Origin: JBQTII01 sp052388275
GTDB lineage: Bacteria > Actinomycetota > Actinomycetes > Sporichthyales > Sporichthyaceae
Direction of reading: 5' to 3'
Length of the DNA: 64,000 nt
NCBI GenBank assembly: GCA_052388275.1
Contig: JBQTII010000063.1
Coordinates: forward strand, 37,257-101,256
Shown: in pieces, positions 38,435 through 46,497 of the stretch
Position numbering within the stretch: the first letter of the stretch is position 1
Layout: each line of letters starts with the position of its first letter
Notes under the pieces: model-generated
Seen by the model: only the letters and a program-made list of their open reading frames with translations
Databases searched by the model: none
What the model was told of the DNA's origin: nothing
Translations under genes and position numbers: made by a program

Positions 38435-39672
38435 CCACTGCCGAACAGATCGATATTCTCGGACCGGAGGCGATCCGGGACCCGTCCCGGTACTTCTCGC
38501 GGCTGCGCGAGGAGGGCTACCCGGTGTTCTGGGATGCCCGCTACCGCTCCTGGCTCATCACCAGCCACGCCGCGATCAGCGAGGCGATCAAGGACCCGCG
38601 ATTCTCCTCGGACCGGATTGCGCCCTTCATCGATGCCAAACTGGCCGGCAGCGACGTCGACCCGGCGATCCGGTTGGCCTTCGACGTCCTGCGCAACTGG
38701 ATGGTCTTCCAGGACGACCCGTCACATGCCCGGCTGCGCCGTCTCGTCAGCAAGGCCTTCACCCCGCGTTCGATCGCGAACATCGAGGCGGCGGTCGTGG
38801 CCAAGAGCACCGAGCTGGCCGCGGCGCTGCCACGGCGCGGCACCTTCGACCTGATCGCCGAGTTCACCTACCCGCTGCCGGTGTTCGTGATCGCGGAGAT
38901 GCTCGGAGTGCCCGACGGCGACCGAGCCAAGTTCAAGGACTGGGCCGAGGAGATCGCCCCGGTCGTCTCGGGAGGGCTGGATGACCCGGCGCGCTATGAC
39001 CGGGCCGGTGCCGCGATGGCCGAGTTGGTCGAGTTCTTCACCGCGTTGCTGGCGCACTACGCCGCCCATCCGCAGGACAACCTGCTCACCGCACTCGCCC
39101 AAGCACGCGAGGGACCCGAGCCGCTCACCCAGCTCGAGGTTCTCGCGTTCTGCACGCTGCTGATGTTCGCCGGCCACGAGACCACGGCGAATCTGATCTC
39201 CAGCTCGATGCTTGCCCTGTGCCGGCATCCCGATCAGCTGGAGCTGCTGCGCTCCGGCCGTGTGGATCCGGCCAAGGCGGTCGAGGAGTTCCTGCGCTGG
39301 GACGGGCCGGGCAAGTCGATCACCCGAGTGCTGGCCTGCGATGCCGAGTTCGGCGGACACCTGCTGAAAAAGGGCCAGCGTGCCTTCCTCGTGCTGGCCG
39401 CGGCCAACCGGGATCCGGAGGTCTTCTCCCACCCCGACGACCTTCGCCTCGACCGCGCGGATTGCGCCAAGCACCTGGGTTTCGGCGGCGGCGGGCACTT
39501 CTGTATGGGCGCATCGCTGGCTCGACTGGAGACGCGGATCGCGTTGCCGATCCTGCTGCGCGCCCTGCCCGACGTGCGGCTCTCGGCCCACCACTCCCTG
39601 GAGTGGCAGCAGGTCCTGCTCACCCGCGGGCTCAAGGCGCTGTGGCTCACCACCGGGCCCGGCGCCGAGTGA
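38431..39672 (+). CDS. Cytochrome P450
   Basis: A soluble bacterial P450 of 413 residues. The I-helix is LMFAGHETTANL, ExxR is in AVEEFLRWDGPG, and the heme loop FGGGGHFCMGASLAR carries the Cys thiolate at 358. The N-terminus has no membrane anchor, so it needs a separate ferredoxin and reductase; none is adjacent. GTGA overlap with the ligase and with the next gene places it mid-operon. It probably hydroxylates the activated acid or its precursor. CYP family not assignable by eye. Confidence 0.93.
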   Translation: MTTAEQIDILGPEAIRDPSRYFSRLREEGYPVFWDARYRSWLITSHAAISEAIKDPRFSSDRIAPFIDAKLAGSDVDPAIRLAFDVLRNWMVFQDDPSHARLRRLVSKAFTPRSIANIEAAVVAKSTELAAALPRRGTFDLIAEFTYPLPVFVIAEMLGVPDGDRAKFKDWAEEIAPVVSGGLDDPARYDRAGAAMAELVEFFTALLAHYAAHPQDNLLTALAQAREGPEPLTQLEVLAFCTLLMFAGHETTANLISSSMLALCRHPDQLELLRSGRVDPAKAVEEFLRWDGPGKSITRVLACDAEFGGHLLKKGQRAFLVLAAANRDPEVFSHPDDLRLDRADCAKHLGFGGGGHFCMGASLARLETRIALPILLRALPDVRLSAHHSLEWQQVLLTRGLKALWLTTGPGAE

Positions 39673-41285
39673 GCGCACGGCTGCTGCCCAGCACGAGTGG
39701 ACCTTCGGCCTTCTACTGGACCAGCGGAGCAGACGGTCGGCTGCGGGTGCGCTGGTGTGACCGGTGTCGTCGGCACCTGCATCCGGCAGCCGTGCTGTGT
39801 GCCTGCGGTGAGAGCGCGTTGTGGACGGTCCCGGTCTCCGGCCACGGCCACGTCGTCGCACTGTCGAGGAATACCCAGCAATGGTCAGCGCTCGCCTGCG
39901 CCGAGTACACGGTGGTGGTGGTCGCGTTGGCGGACGCACCTGGGGTGCGGCTGACCAGCAATCTGGTGAACCTCGGGGCGGACGCGGCGCGGATCGGCCT
40001 TGCGGTGCAGGTGGTGTTCGAGCTCGATGCCGACGTGTGGCTGCCCATGTTCGAGCCGTCCGGCGGGACGGATGTAGCCGCGATCCTGGCCGAACCCGAG
40101 CGCGACCTGCGCCCGCCCGCTCGCAGCGGGCGGTACGAGCACCAGGTGGCCATCAGCGGCCTTGGTCGTTCGGCGGTGGGCCGTCGCCTGAATCGATCCG
40201 AGCTCGACCTCACGGTCGAGGCCTGCCGGCGGGCGGTGGCCGACGCCGGGTTGGAGCTGGGCGAGATCGACGGCCTGTGCGCGTACCCGGGGTCGAACGG
40301 CATGCCCGGAATCGGCAGTGGTGGGGTCCGCGCGGTGGAGCAGGTCCTGGGTGTTCACCCCACCTGGCATAGCGGCGGCCCCGAGGTCCCCAGCCAACTC
40401 GGCGGGGTGATTGCCGCGATGCTGGCGGTGGCAGCGGGTCTGTGCCGCCATGTGCTGTGCTGGAGCGCGGTGCGCAGGGACGCGCTGCCGACCGACGTCA
40501 CCGCGGGCGTACGACTGTCCGGCGAGGCGCAATGGCGGATGCCGTTCGGTGCGGTCTCGCCGGCGCACTGGATCGGGCTCGGCGCCTCGCAGTATCTGCA
40601 CCGCTACGGCGCCGACCGCGAGGCGTTGGGCTGGCTCGCGATCTCGGCGGCCCGCCACGCCGCCCGTAATCCCGACGCCCTGCGCGTCGATTCACTGGAC
40701 CTGCCGGGGTATCTGGCGGCCCGGATGATCACCTCGCCGTTCGGGATCTACGACTGTGATCTGCCGTGCGACGGCGCCTACGCCGTCGTGGTCTCGGCCC
40801 TCGAGGTCGCTCGTGATCTCGCCCGACCGCCGGTGCGGGTCGAGGCCGCCGGGACCCAGATCGCCGAGGAGCAATGCTGGGAGCAGGGCACCTTGACCCA
40901 CCAGCCCAACGTGTTCGGCCCGGCCGCACACCTGTGGAGCCGGACCGACCTGCGGCCCGGTGACGTCGACCTTGCCCTGCTCTACGACGGGTTCACCTTC
41001 AACGCGCTGACCTGGCTGGAGGCGCTGGGTTTCTGCGGGATCGGTGAGGGCGCGGACTTTGTGAAGGATGCCGAGCGCATCGGTCCCGGGGGGGTGCTGC
41101 CGCTCAACCCGCACGGCGGTCAGCTACGCGCCGGGCGCAGCAATGGCTTTGGGTTCCTGCACGAGGCGGTGACCCAGTTGCGCGGTGCCGGCGGCTTGCG
41201 TCAGGTCGGCGGGGCCGAAGTGGCCGTGGTCTCCAGTGGCGGCGGGATCCCCGGTGCGTGCATGCTCCTGACGGTGGAGAGGTGA
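39669..41285 (+). CDS. DUF35 OB-fold/zinc-ribbon fused to a thiolase-fold (Ltp2-like) enzyme
   Basis: A 538-residue two-domain protein. Residues ~1-150 form a DUF35 unit: zinc-ribbon Cys at 30, 33, 44 and 46 (RWCDRCRRHLHPAAVLCACG), then an OB-fold. From ~155 a lipid-carrier-protein-type thiolase domain begins (HQVAISGLGRSAVGR), with ALLYDGFTFNALTWLEALGF and NPHGGQLRAGRSNGFGFLHE. The usual thiolase Cys and the GHPxG His are not seen, which fits the retro-aldolase group represented by Ltp2, which acts together with a DUF35 partner in steroid side-chain cleavage. Here the partner is fused N-terminally. GTG 39669 overlaps the P450 stop; the open frame upstream is spurious. Aldolase function is inferred. 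Confidence 0.82.
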   Translation: MSARLLPSTSGPSAFYWTSGADGRLRVRWCDRCRRHLHPAAVLCACGESALWTVPVSGHGHVVALSRNTQQWSALACAEYTVVVVALADAPGVRLTSNLVNLGADAARIGLAVQVVFELDADVWLPMFEPSGGTDVAAILAEPERDLRPPARSGRYEHQVAISGLGRSAVGRRLNRSELDLTVEACRRAVADAGLELGEIDGLCAYPGSNGMPGIGSGGVRAVEQVLGVHPTWHSGGPEVPSQLGGVIAAMLAVAAGLCRHVLCWSAVRRDALPTDVTAGVRLSGEAQWRMPFGAVSPAHWIGLGASQYLHRYGADREALGWLAISAARHAARNPDALRVDSLDLPGYLAARMITSPFGIYDCDLPCDGAYAVVVSALEVARDLARPPVRVEAAGTQIAEEQCWEQGTLTHQPNVFGPAAHLWSRTDLRPGDVDLALLYDGFTFNALTWLEALGFCGIGEGADFVKDAERIGPGGVLPLNPHGGQLRAGRSNGFGFLHEAVTQLRGAGGLRQVGGAEVAVVSSGGGIPGACMLLTVER

Positions 41286-41289
41286 CGAC

Positions 41290-42399
41290 ATGACGATCAG
41301 TCCGGCCGACGACTTCATGATCCATCAGACCCCGGATCCGATCCGGTGGGTGGGGACCAGCGATCGTCGCTTCTACGACCGGCATTTCCTCACCGGGCAC
41401 TCCCGCGACGGCCGGGTTGCGTTCCTGTGCGGGGTCGGGGTGTATCCGAACCTCGGCGTCATCGACTGCTTCGCCTCCGTCGCGGTCGGCGATGCCCAGT
41501 ACACGACCCGCGCTTCCCGCGAGCTCGGCCACGACCGGATGAACTCGGCCAACATCGGGCCGTTCTCCCTGGAGATCATCGAGGGCCTGCGCACCCTGCG
41601 TTTGCACTGCGTGGAAACCGACGAGCTGGTCACCCTCGATCTGCGCTTCGACGGATCCGCGCCGGCCTTCGCCGAACCGCCCACGTTGTCCCGGGTTCTG
41701 GACCGTGTCATGGAGGCCAACACGCGAATCATCCAGACCGGCACGTACACCGGCCACCTCACCGTGGCGGGTGAGCGGTTCGAGGTGACCCCCGACGCCT
41801 GGCAGGGGGGGCGCGACCGGTCCTGGGGCGTGCGCTCGATCGGGCTGGAGCGCGAACCCAAGGGCATCGCGCAGGCACACCAGGTTCAGAAGGATCGCAC
41901 CACCCTGTGGATCTGGTCGCCGATGCAGTTCCCCAGCCGGACCGTGCACTTCAGCCTCTCGGAGTTCCCCGACGGCAGGCGCGAGGTCAACACGGTGCGG
42001 GAGTCGCTCGCCTGGGATCGCGGCGGCGAGGTGCGTCTGCTGTCGGACCCGGAGCACGACCTCGTCCTGGACCCCGAGGATCGCGAGATGCACAAGGGAA
42101 CGGTGTCCTGGACCGAGCACGACGGCGCGCGGCGCACCGTCGCCCTGACGCCGATCTCGCGGGTGTACCTGCGCGCCGGCACCGGGTACGGCGGACCGGA
42201 CCCCTGGCGGCACGGCACCTACCTGGGCAACGACTGGGTGAGCTCGGTGCGCTTCGACCTGACCGACCCGGCCGTGACCGCCAGGATCGGTCCGACCCAC
42301 GTGATGTGCCGGATGGAGTCCGACGACGGCGAGGTCGGCTTCGGCACCTTCGAGACTCAGGTTTTTGGTGCTCACGAGCGTTACGGGTTCCCGGCATGA
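41290..42399 (+). CDS. Conserved protein of unknown function, lipocalin/CrtC-like fold suspected
   Basis: A 369-residue soluble protein starting 4 nt after the fusion protein stop (ATG with GGAGAGG upstream). It is beta-rich, with alternating hydrophobic strands throughout. Notable stretches are TSDRRFYDRHFLTGHSRDGR near the start, GGRDRSWGVRSIGLE around residue 177 and TLWIWSPMQFPSRTVHFSLS. The RDRSWG motif recalls the AttH/CrtC hydratase group and DUF7064-like proteins that accompany steroid or terpene catabolic genes. I would not assign a reaction. Position in the operon suggests it acts on the same substrate, possibly as a hydratase or binding protein. Confidence 0.65.
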   Translation: MTISPADDFMIHQTPDPIRWVGTSDRRFYDRHFLTGHSRDGRVAFLCGVGVYPNLGVIDCFASVAVGDAQYTTRASRELGHDRMNSANIGPFSLEIIEGLRTLRLHCVETDELVTLDLRFDGSAPAFAEPPTLSRVLDRVMEANTRIIQTGTYTGHLTVAGERFEVTPDAWQGGRDRSWGVRSIGLEREPKGIAQAHQVQKDRTTLWIWSPMQFPSRTVHFSLSEFPDGRREVNTVRESLAWDRGGEVRLLSDPEHDLVLDPEDREMHKGTVSWTEHDGARRTVALTPISRVYLRAGTGYGGPDPWRHGTYLGNDWVSSVRFDLTDPAVTARIGPTHVMCRMESDDGEVGFGTFETQVFGAHERYGFPA

Positions 42400-42557
42400 G
42401 CGAGCGCAGCGAGTCGCATGCCATGTGTACGCAACGACCTCCGCGAGCGAGCACCTGCGCGAAGCGGAGACGTTGCATGAGCGAGCGTAGCGAGTCGCAT
42501 GCCATGGGTACGCAACGACCTCCGCGAGTGAGCACCTGCGCGAAGCGGAGACGTTGC
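42396..42557. repeat. Two tandem 81-bp units between operon genes
   Basis: Copies 42396-42476 and 42477-42557 differ at only a few bases. Each contains several ATG/GTG-led micro-frames and inverted motifs such as GCGAAGCGGAGACGTTGC. Copy 1 overlaps the last bases of the preceding gene, and copy 2 ends 2 bp before the APH-type start. Confidence 0.9.
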
Positions 42558-42559
42558 GC

Positions 42560-43537
42560 ATGAGTTCCGAACTGCGCTCCGGCCTCACCCAGGTGATGGG
42601 TCATCACCTGGGTGGTGAGGTGGTGATCAGCGACCTGCGCCGCCTTTCCGGTGGGACCTCGCACGAGACCTGGGCCTTCGATGCGGCCTGCGGCGACGGG
42701 CCCCTCACCGCCCTGGTGCTGCGGCGCGAGTTCGAGCGCGGAATGCTCGACACCGACAACGCCACCGAGTTCGCGTTGCTCGGGGTACTCCACGGCGCGG
42801 GGATCCCGGTGGCGCGTCCACGCGTGTGCGGGGACGCGAGCGCCGGGCTGGGCCTGCCCTTCATGGTGCTGGACCGCCTCGACGGCCTGGACCTGCGCAA
42901 GGAACTGGCGCGCTGGATGCCCGGGCGCAACGATTCCGTGCTCGCCCGGCGCTGCATCGAGCTGCAGGCCGCCATCCACGCGGTGGACACCGCCGCGCTA
43001 CCGGCGCTCGGCGGCTCCGGCGCGCCGGCCGAGGAGGTCCAGCGCTGGGCCGGGGTCTTCGACGCAGCCAAGACCGCGCCCGAGCCGCTGGTGGCGACGG
43101 CGGTGGCCTGGCTGAGTTCGCACCTGCCCCCGAGCGGGGAGATCGCCCTGGTCCACGGCGATTTCAAGGCCAACAACCTGCTGGTCGTACTTCCGGGCGA
43201 CCTGTCCGTGCTGGATTGGGAGATGGCCCACCTCGGCGATCCGATCGAGGATCTTGCCTGGACGATGCTGTGGCAGACCGACGCCGACGTTGTCGGTGGT
43301 CTGCATAGCGCGCAGGGGTATCTCGCGGCGTACACGGCGGCGACCGGACGCGAGGTGGCGCCCGACCGCCTGTTGTTCTGGCGCATCCTGTCGCTGGTCA
43401 AACTGTCGGCGATCTTCGCCACCGGGATGCGCGGTGAGCCGTTGCGGCCGACATTGCGCCTGATGGGCCGCGCGAGCATCTGGCTGCATGCGCAGCTCGC
43501 CGCCGCGCTGATCGAGGCCACTCGGGAGAAGTCATGA
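42560..43537 (+). CDS. APH-fold phosphotransferase family protein
   Basis: A 325-residue kinase-like protein of the aminoglycoside phosphotransferase superfamily. The catalytic loop is LVHGDFKANNLLVVL and the metal motif LDWEMAHLGDPIEDLAW. In actinobacteria and animals this subgroup is typically linked to acyl-CoA dehydrogenases and lipid or steroid catabolism and not to drug resistance. That context fits here: it lies between the lipocalin-like protein and DUF6285. ATG 42560 follows the 81-bp repeat; TTG 42554 inside the repeat is a weaker alternative. Its stop overlaps the next start (ATGA). Confidence 0.82.
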   Translation: MSSELRSGLTQVMGHHLGGEVVISDLRRLSGGTSHETWAFDAACGDGPLTALVLRREFERGMLDTDNATEFALLGVLHGAGIPVARPRVCGDASAGLGLPFMVLDRLDGLDLRKELARWMPGRNDSVLARRCIELQAAIHAVDTAALPALGGSGAPAEEVQRWAGVFDAAKTAPEPLVATAVAWLSSHLPPSGEIALVHGDFKANNLLVVLPGDLSVLDWEMAHLGDPIEDLAWTMLWQTDADVVGGLHSAQGYLAAYTAATGREVAPDRLLFWRILSLVKLSAIFATGMRGEPLRPTLRLMGRASIWLHAQLAAALIEATREKS

Positions 43538-43983
43538 GCATCGATGGGTTGAGCACCCTTGACGGACTCGCCGCGTTTCTGGAGTCCGAGGTCACGGATG
43601 CGGTACCGGCGCACCTGCGCGGCGAGGTCCGCGCGGCGGCCAAACTGATCCGCACGTGTGGCATCGAACTCGCCGTGCGCCAGCGTGAGGTGGAAGGCGA
43701 GATCGACGACCTGCTGACGCTGTGCGCGGCCGCCGTCTCGGACGCCGAGCTCGCCGAGCTCGCCGCGTTGCGCACTCGGGCCCGCGAACCGCGGATGTCC
43801 CTGCCCGAGCAGGATGATCTGCGCGGTGAGGTCTACGAGCTGACCACCCGCACGATGGTGCGCCTCGTCGCGGCTGATGACCCGCTGCTGACGCGATTCC
43901 TGCGGTGCCTCGGCACGCATGCCGAGCGACGCGCGCCCTGGCAGGCAGTGTTCGACATCGACGTGGCAGGAGTCAGGTTGTGA
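43534..43983 (+). CDS. DUF6285-like small helical protein
   Basis: A 149-residue, almost entirely helical, charged protein with no signal or membrane segment. HLRGEVRAAAKLIRTCGIEL near the start resembles DUF6285 proteins, which are nearly always encoded beside the APH-fold kinase and acyl-CoA metabolism genes. ATGA overlap with the kinase and GTGA overlap with the ALDH show tight coupling. Function unknown; it may be a partner or chaperone of the APH-fold protein. Confidence 0.7.
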   Translation: MSIDGLSTLDGLAAFLESEVTDAVPAHLRGEVRAAAKLIRTCGIELAVRQREVEGEIDDLLTLCAAAVSDAELAELAALRTRAREPRMSLPEQDDLRGEVYELTTRTMVRLVAADDPLLTRFLRCLGTHAERRAPWQAVFDIDVAGVRL

Positions 43984-45362
43984 GCAGTCCCATCGCGATG
44001 ATCAACCCCTCCACCGGCGAGGTGATCGAGCACGTCCAGCCTTCGCGCCCCGCAGACCTCGACGCCGCGGTACGGGCCGCCCAGCAGGCGTCGGCGCCCT
44101 GGGCCGGCGACCCGGCGGCCAGGGCAAAGGCGCTGGAGTGCATCGCAGCGGTGATCACCGAGAATTCCGCGGCTCTCGCGCGCACGCTCAGTCTGGAGAC
44201 CGGGATCCCGATCCGCGATGCCGGCTTCGAGGTCGCCGGTGCCGCGGGATTCGCCAAGTACCGCGCACGCACCCCACTGCCGATCGACGTCCTGCACGAC
44301 GACGAACGTCAGTCCGTGATCGTGCGCCGCCGGCCGATCGGCGTCGTGGGCGCGATCTTGCCGTGGAACGCGCCCTTGCTGATCCTGGCGGAGAAGGTCG
44401 GTTCCGCCTTCGCTGCGGGGAACACCGTCGTGGTCAAGGCCTCACCCCTTGCTCCACTGACCGTGCTCGCGCTCGGTGATCTGCTTGCCGAGCAGTTGCC
44501 GCCCGGTGTTCTCAGCATCCTCGTCGGCGACCAGCAGCTCGGCTCCGCGCTGGTGGAGCACCCCGGCGTGGGGATGATCTCCTTCACTGGTAGCACCCGG
44601 GCGGGCCGGGAGATCATGGCCGCTGCGGCCCCTCGCCTCAAGCGGCTGTCCCTTGAACTCGGCGGCAACGATGCGGCGATCGTGCTGTCCGACGTCGATG
44701 TCGCAGCCGTGGCGCCCAAGATCTTCCACGGCGCCTTCTACCGGTCGGGTCAGATCTGCGCCGCCATCAAGCGCGTGTACGCGCACCGCGATGTCTACCC
44801 GGCGATGGTCGAGGCACTCGCGGGCATCGCGGCGGCGACCGTGGTCGGCGATCCCTTCACCGACGGCGTCGCGCTGGGGCCGCTGTCCAACGCGATGCAG
44901 CGCGACCGGGTCGCTGCGCTGGTCGAGGACGCGCGGGCTGCCGGGGCCACCATCGTGACCGGGGGTCAGCCGATTGGTGATCGGGGCAGTTTCTATGCCC
45001 CGACGATCGTCACCGGCGCCGGTGGGCAGGTCGCGCTCGTTGCCGAGGAGCAGTTCGGTCCGGCCCTGCCGGTGCTGCCCTACGACGATCTGGACGAGGC
45101 GGTGGCCGCCGCCAACGGCACGGACTACGGCCTGGGTGCCTCGGTGTGGGGTTCGGACACCGCCTTGGCGGGCGAGGTCGCGGCCCGCCTCGATGCGGGA
45201 TCGGTCTGGGTGAACCGGCACGGTGTTCTCGCCCCGGACATCCCCTTCGGCGGCACCAAGCAGAGCGGGGTCGGCCGGGCCAACGGTGATGTCGGCGTCG
45301 ACTCCTACAGCGAACTCATCACGATCAGCATCGGCCGGACCCGTTCCCGCCCCAGCACCTGA
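43980..45362 (+). CDS. Aldehyde dehydrogenase family protein
   Basis: NAD(P)-dependent aldehyde dehydrogenase of 460 residues. GAILPWNAPLL (Asn130), SFTGSTRAGREIM, LSLELGGNDAAIV (Glu226) and the nucleophile YRSGQICAAIKR (Cys260) are complete, and EEQFGPALPVLPYDDLDEAV and DIPFGGTKQSGVGR follow. GTG 43980 overlaps the DUF6285 stop; the frame upstream is a shadow. In the operon it could oxidise an aldehyde released by the fused aldolase-like protein, which is an inference. Confidence 0.9.
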   Translation: MSSPIAMINPSTGEVIEHVQPSRPADLDAAVRAAQQASAPWAGDPAARAKALECIAAVITENSAALARTLSLETGIPIRDAGFEVAGAAGFAKYRARTPLPIDVLHDDERQSVIVRRRPIGVVGAILPWNAPLLILAEKVGSAFAAGNTVVVKASPLAPLTVLALGDLLAEQLPPGVLSILVGDQQLGSALVEHPGVGMISFTGSTRAGREIMAAAAPRLKRLSLELGGNDAAIVLSDVDVAAVAPKIFHGAFYRSGQICAAIKRVYAHRDVYPAMVEALAGIAAATVVGDPFTDGVALGPLSNAMQRDRVAALVEDARAAGATIVTGGQPIGDRGSFYAPTIVTGAGGQVALVAEEQFGPALPVLPYDDLDEAVAAANGTDYGLGASVWGSDTALAGEVAARLDAGSVWVNRHGVLAPDIPFGGTKQSGVGRANGDVGVDSYSELITISIGRTRSRPST

Positions 45363-45411
45363 ACGAACGATCACGCCCGGAACGCACTGAAGGAACGAAA
45401 GGACAACGCTC

Positions 45412-46299
45412 ATGGACAAGCTCTTCGGTGACGGTCACTTCTTCGAGGGACCGCGTTGGCACGAGGGTCACTGGTACACCTCCGACCTGTACGGGCCGAC
45501 GGTGTGGCGGATCACCCCGGACGGGAAGGGCACGGAGGTCGCCACGGTCCCGAACCAGCCGTCGGGCCTGGGCTGGCTGCCCGACGGCACGATGCTCGTG
45601 GTGTCCATGAAGGACGCCCAGCTGATGAAGGTGGCCGCCGACGGCTCCCTGTCCGTGCACGGTGACCTGCGCCCCGGCACGGTCTCCTTCGCCAACGACA
45701 TGGTGGTGGACAAACTCGGTCGTGCGTTTGTGGGCACCTTCGGCTTCAACCTCTTCGAGGGCGAGGCGCCGGCCCGCGGCGCGATCTCACGGGTGGATCC
45801 CGACGGAACGGTCACGGTCGTCGCCACCGACATGGACTTTCCCAACGGCATGATCGTCACCCCGGACAACGCCACGCTGATCGTGGCCGAAACATTCGGT
45901 TCGCGGCTGACCACCTTCGCGATCGGTGCCGACGGCGCGCTGTCGCAGAAGAAGACCCTCGGGCAACTCGGGAAGGCCCCTGCCTGGGACTCCCTCGAGA
46001 CCCTGATCCAGCTGGAGATCGCGCCCGACGGTTGTGTACTCGACGCCGAGAACCATGTCTGGCTGGCCGATGCCTGGATGGGCCGCGCTGTGCGGGTCAG
46101 TCCGGCGGGCGAGATCGTGCAGGAGATCAAGGCCCCCGAAGGCCATGGCCTGTTCTCGCTGACCCTCGGGGGGCCGAATGGGAACACGCTGATGGTCTGC
46201 TGCGCCCCCAGCTTCGCCGACCACGAGCGCAAACCGGTCAAGGAGTCGATGCTCTTCGTCACCGACGTCGAGGTGCCCCGCGCGGACGGCAGACCGTGA
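45412..46299 (+). CDS. SMP-30/gluconolactonase family lactonase
   Basis: A 295-residue beta-propeller hydrolase. Family hallmarks are FFEGPRWHEGHWYTSD with the metal-binding Glu near residue 10, FANDMVVDKLGRAFVGTFGF (metal Asn/Asp), TDMDFPNGMIVTPDNATLIV and NHVWLADAWMGRAVRVSP. GAAAGGAC precedes ATG 45412. Members open lactones with a divalent metal. As the last gene of the run that starts with the acyl-CoA ligase, and with a Baeyer-Villiger-type enzyme encoded 20 kb away, it may hydrolyse a pathway lactone. Substrate not visible. Confidence 0.85.
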   Translation: MDKLFGDGHFFEGPRWHEGHWYTSDLYGPTVWRITPDGKGTEVATVPNQPSGLGWLPDGTMLVVSMKDAQLMKVAADGSLSVHGDLRPGTVSFANDMVVDKLGRAFVGTFGFNLFEGEAPARGAISRVDPDGTVTVVATDMDFPNGMIVTPDNATLIVAETFGSRLTTFAIGADGALSQKKTLGQLGKAPAWDSLETLIQLEIAPDGCVLDAENHVWLADAWMGRAVRVSPAGEIVQEIKAPEGHGLFSLTLGGPNGNTLMVCCAPSFADHERKPVKESMLFVTDVEVPRADGRP

Positions 46300-46321
46300 A
46301 CTGAGCGGCAAAGCGTCGGTT

Positions 46322-46351
46322 TTGCCTCCTGATCGAAGCCTGTGTCACACT
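46322..46351 (+). promoter_or_regulatory. Putative promoter of the cimA leader
   Basis: TTGCCT at 46322-46327, an 18-nt spacer and CACACT at 46346-46351. The next purine start would fall at the GTG of the short leader frame at 46358, predicting a leaderless leader mRNA. Confidence 0.5.
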
Positions 46352-46374
46352 GAGGTCGTGACACAGGCTTCGAT
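46332..46374 (+). repeat. Perfect 17-bp inverted repeat at the cimA promoter/leader
   Basis: Arms 46332-46348 and 46358-46374 are exact reverse complements with a 9-nt centre. The dyad covers the -10 element and the start of the leader frame, so it could be a regulator's operator or, if transcribed from further upstream, a terminator for the SMP-30 gene. Confidence 0.8.
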
Positions 46375-46384
46375 TATTGAGTGA
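46358..46384 (+). CDS. Candidate attenuator leader peptide with adjacent Ile codons
   Basis: GTG ACA CAG GCT TCG then ATT ATT GAG TGA encodes MTQASIIE. It starts 7 nt downstream of a -10-like hexamer, so translation would begin at the mRNA 5' end. Two consecutive Ile codons directly precede the hairpins upstream of cimA, the committed enzyme of the threonine-independent isoleucine route. This is the logic of amino-acid attenuation seen for ilvB and leuA leaders in actinobacteria. Too short for gene finders; inferred, not proven. Confidence 0.55.
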   Translation: MTQASIIE

Positions 46385-46446
46385 GCGCACCGGCGGAGCA
46401 TGACTCCGGTGCGCCTGACCTCTCGCCTCCCGGCGGGGGGTCTTTT
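46385..46446 (+). terminator. Tandem hairpins and rho-independent attenuator before cimA
   Basis: First hairpin: GCGCACCGG/CCGGTGCGC, arms 46385-46393 and 46406-46414. Second: an 11-bp stem, arms 46417-46427 and 46432-46442 with loop TCCC, followed directly by TTTT, a standard intrinsic terminator 50 nt before the cimA start. Confidence 0.75.
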
Positions 46447-46497
46447 GCTTGTCAGGGTTCGCCGCGGTGAACCGGCGGTGACAGAGCGGAGAACGGC

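Noticed and set aside
42396..42560. Short reading frames starting ATGAGCGAGCG as real small genes
   Set aside because: They are products of the 81-bp repeat, run into each other and have no ribosome-binding sites.
42560..43537. Aminoglycoside resistance gene
   Set aside because: The catalytic loop is of the APH superfamily, but the neighbours (DUF6285, ALDH, thiolase-like) place it in the acyl-CoA-metabolism subgroup.
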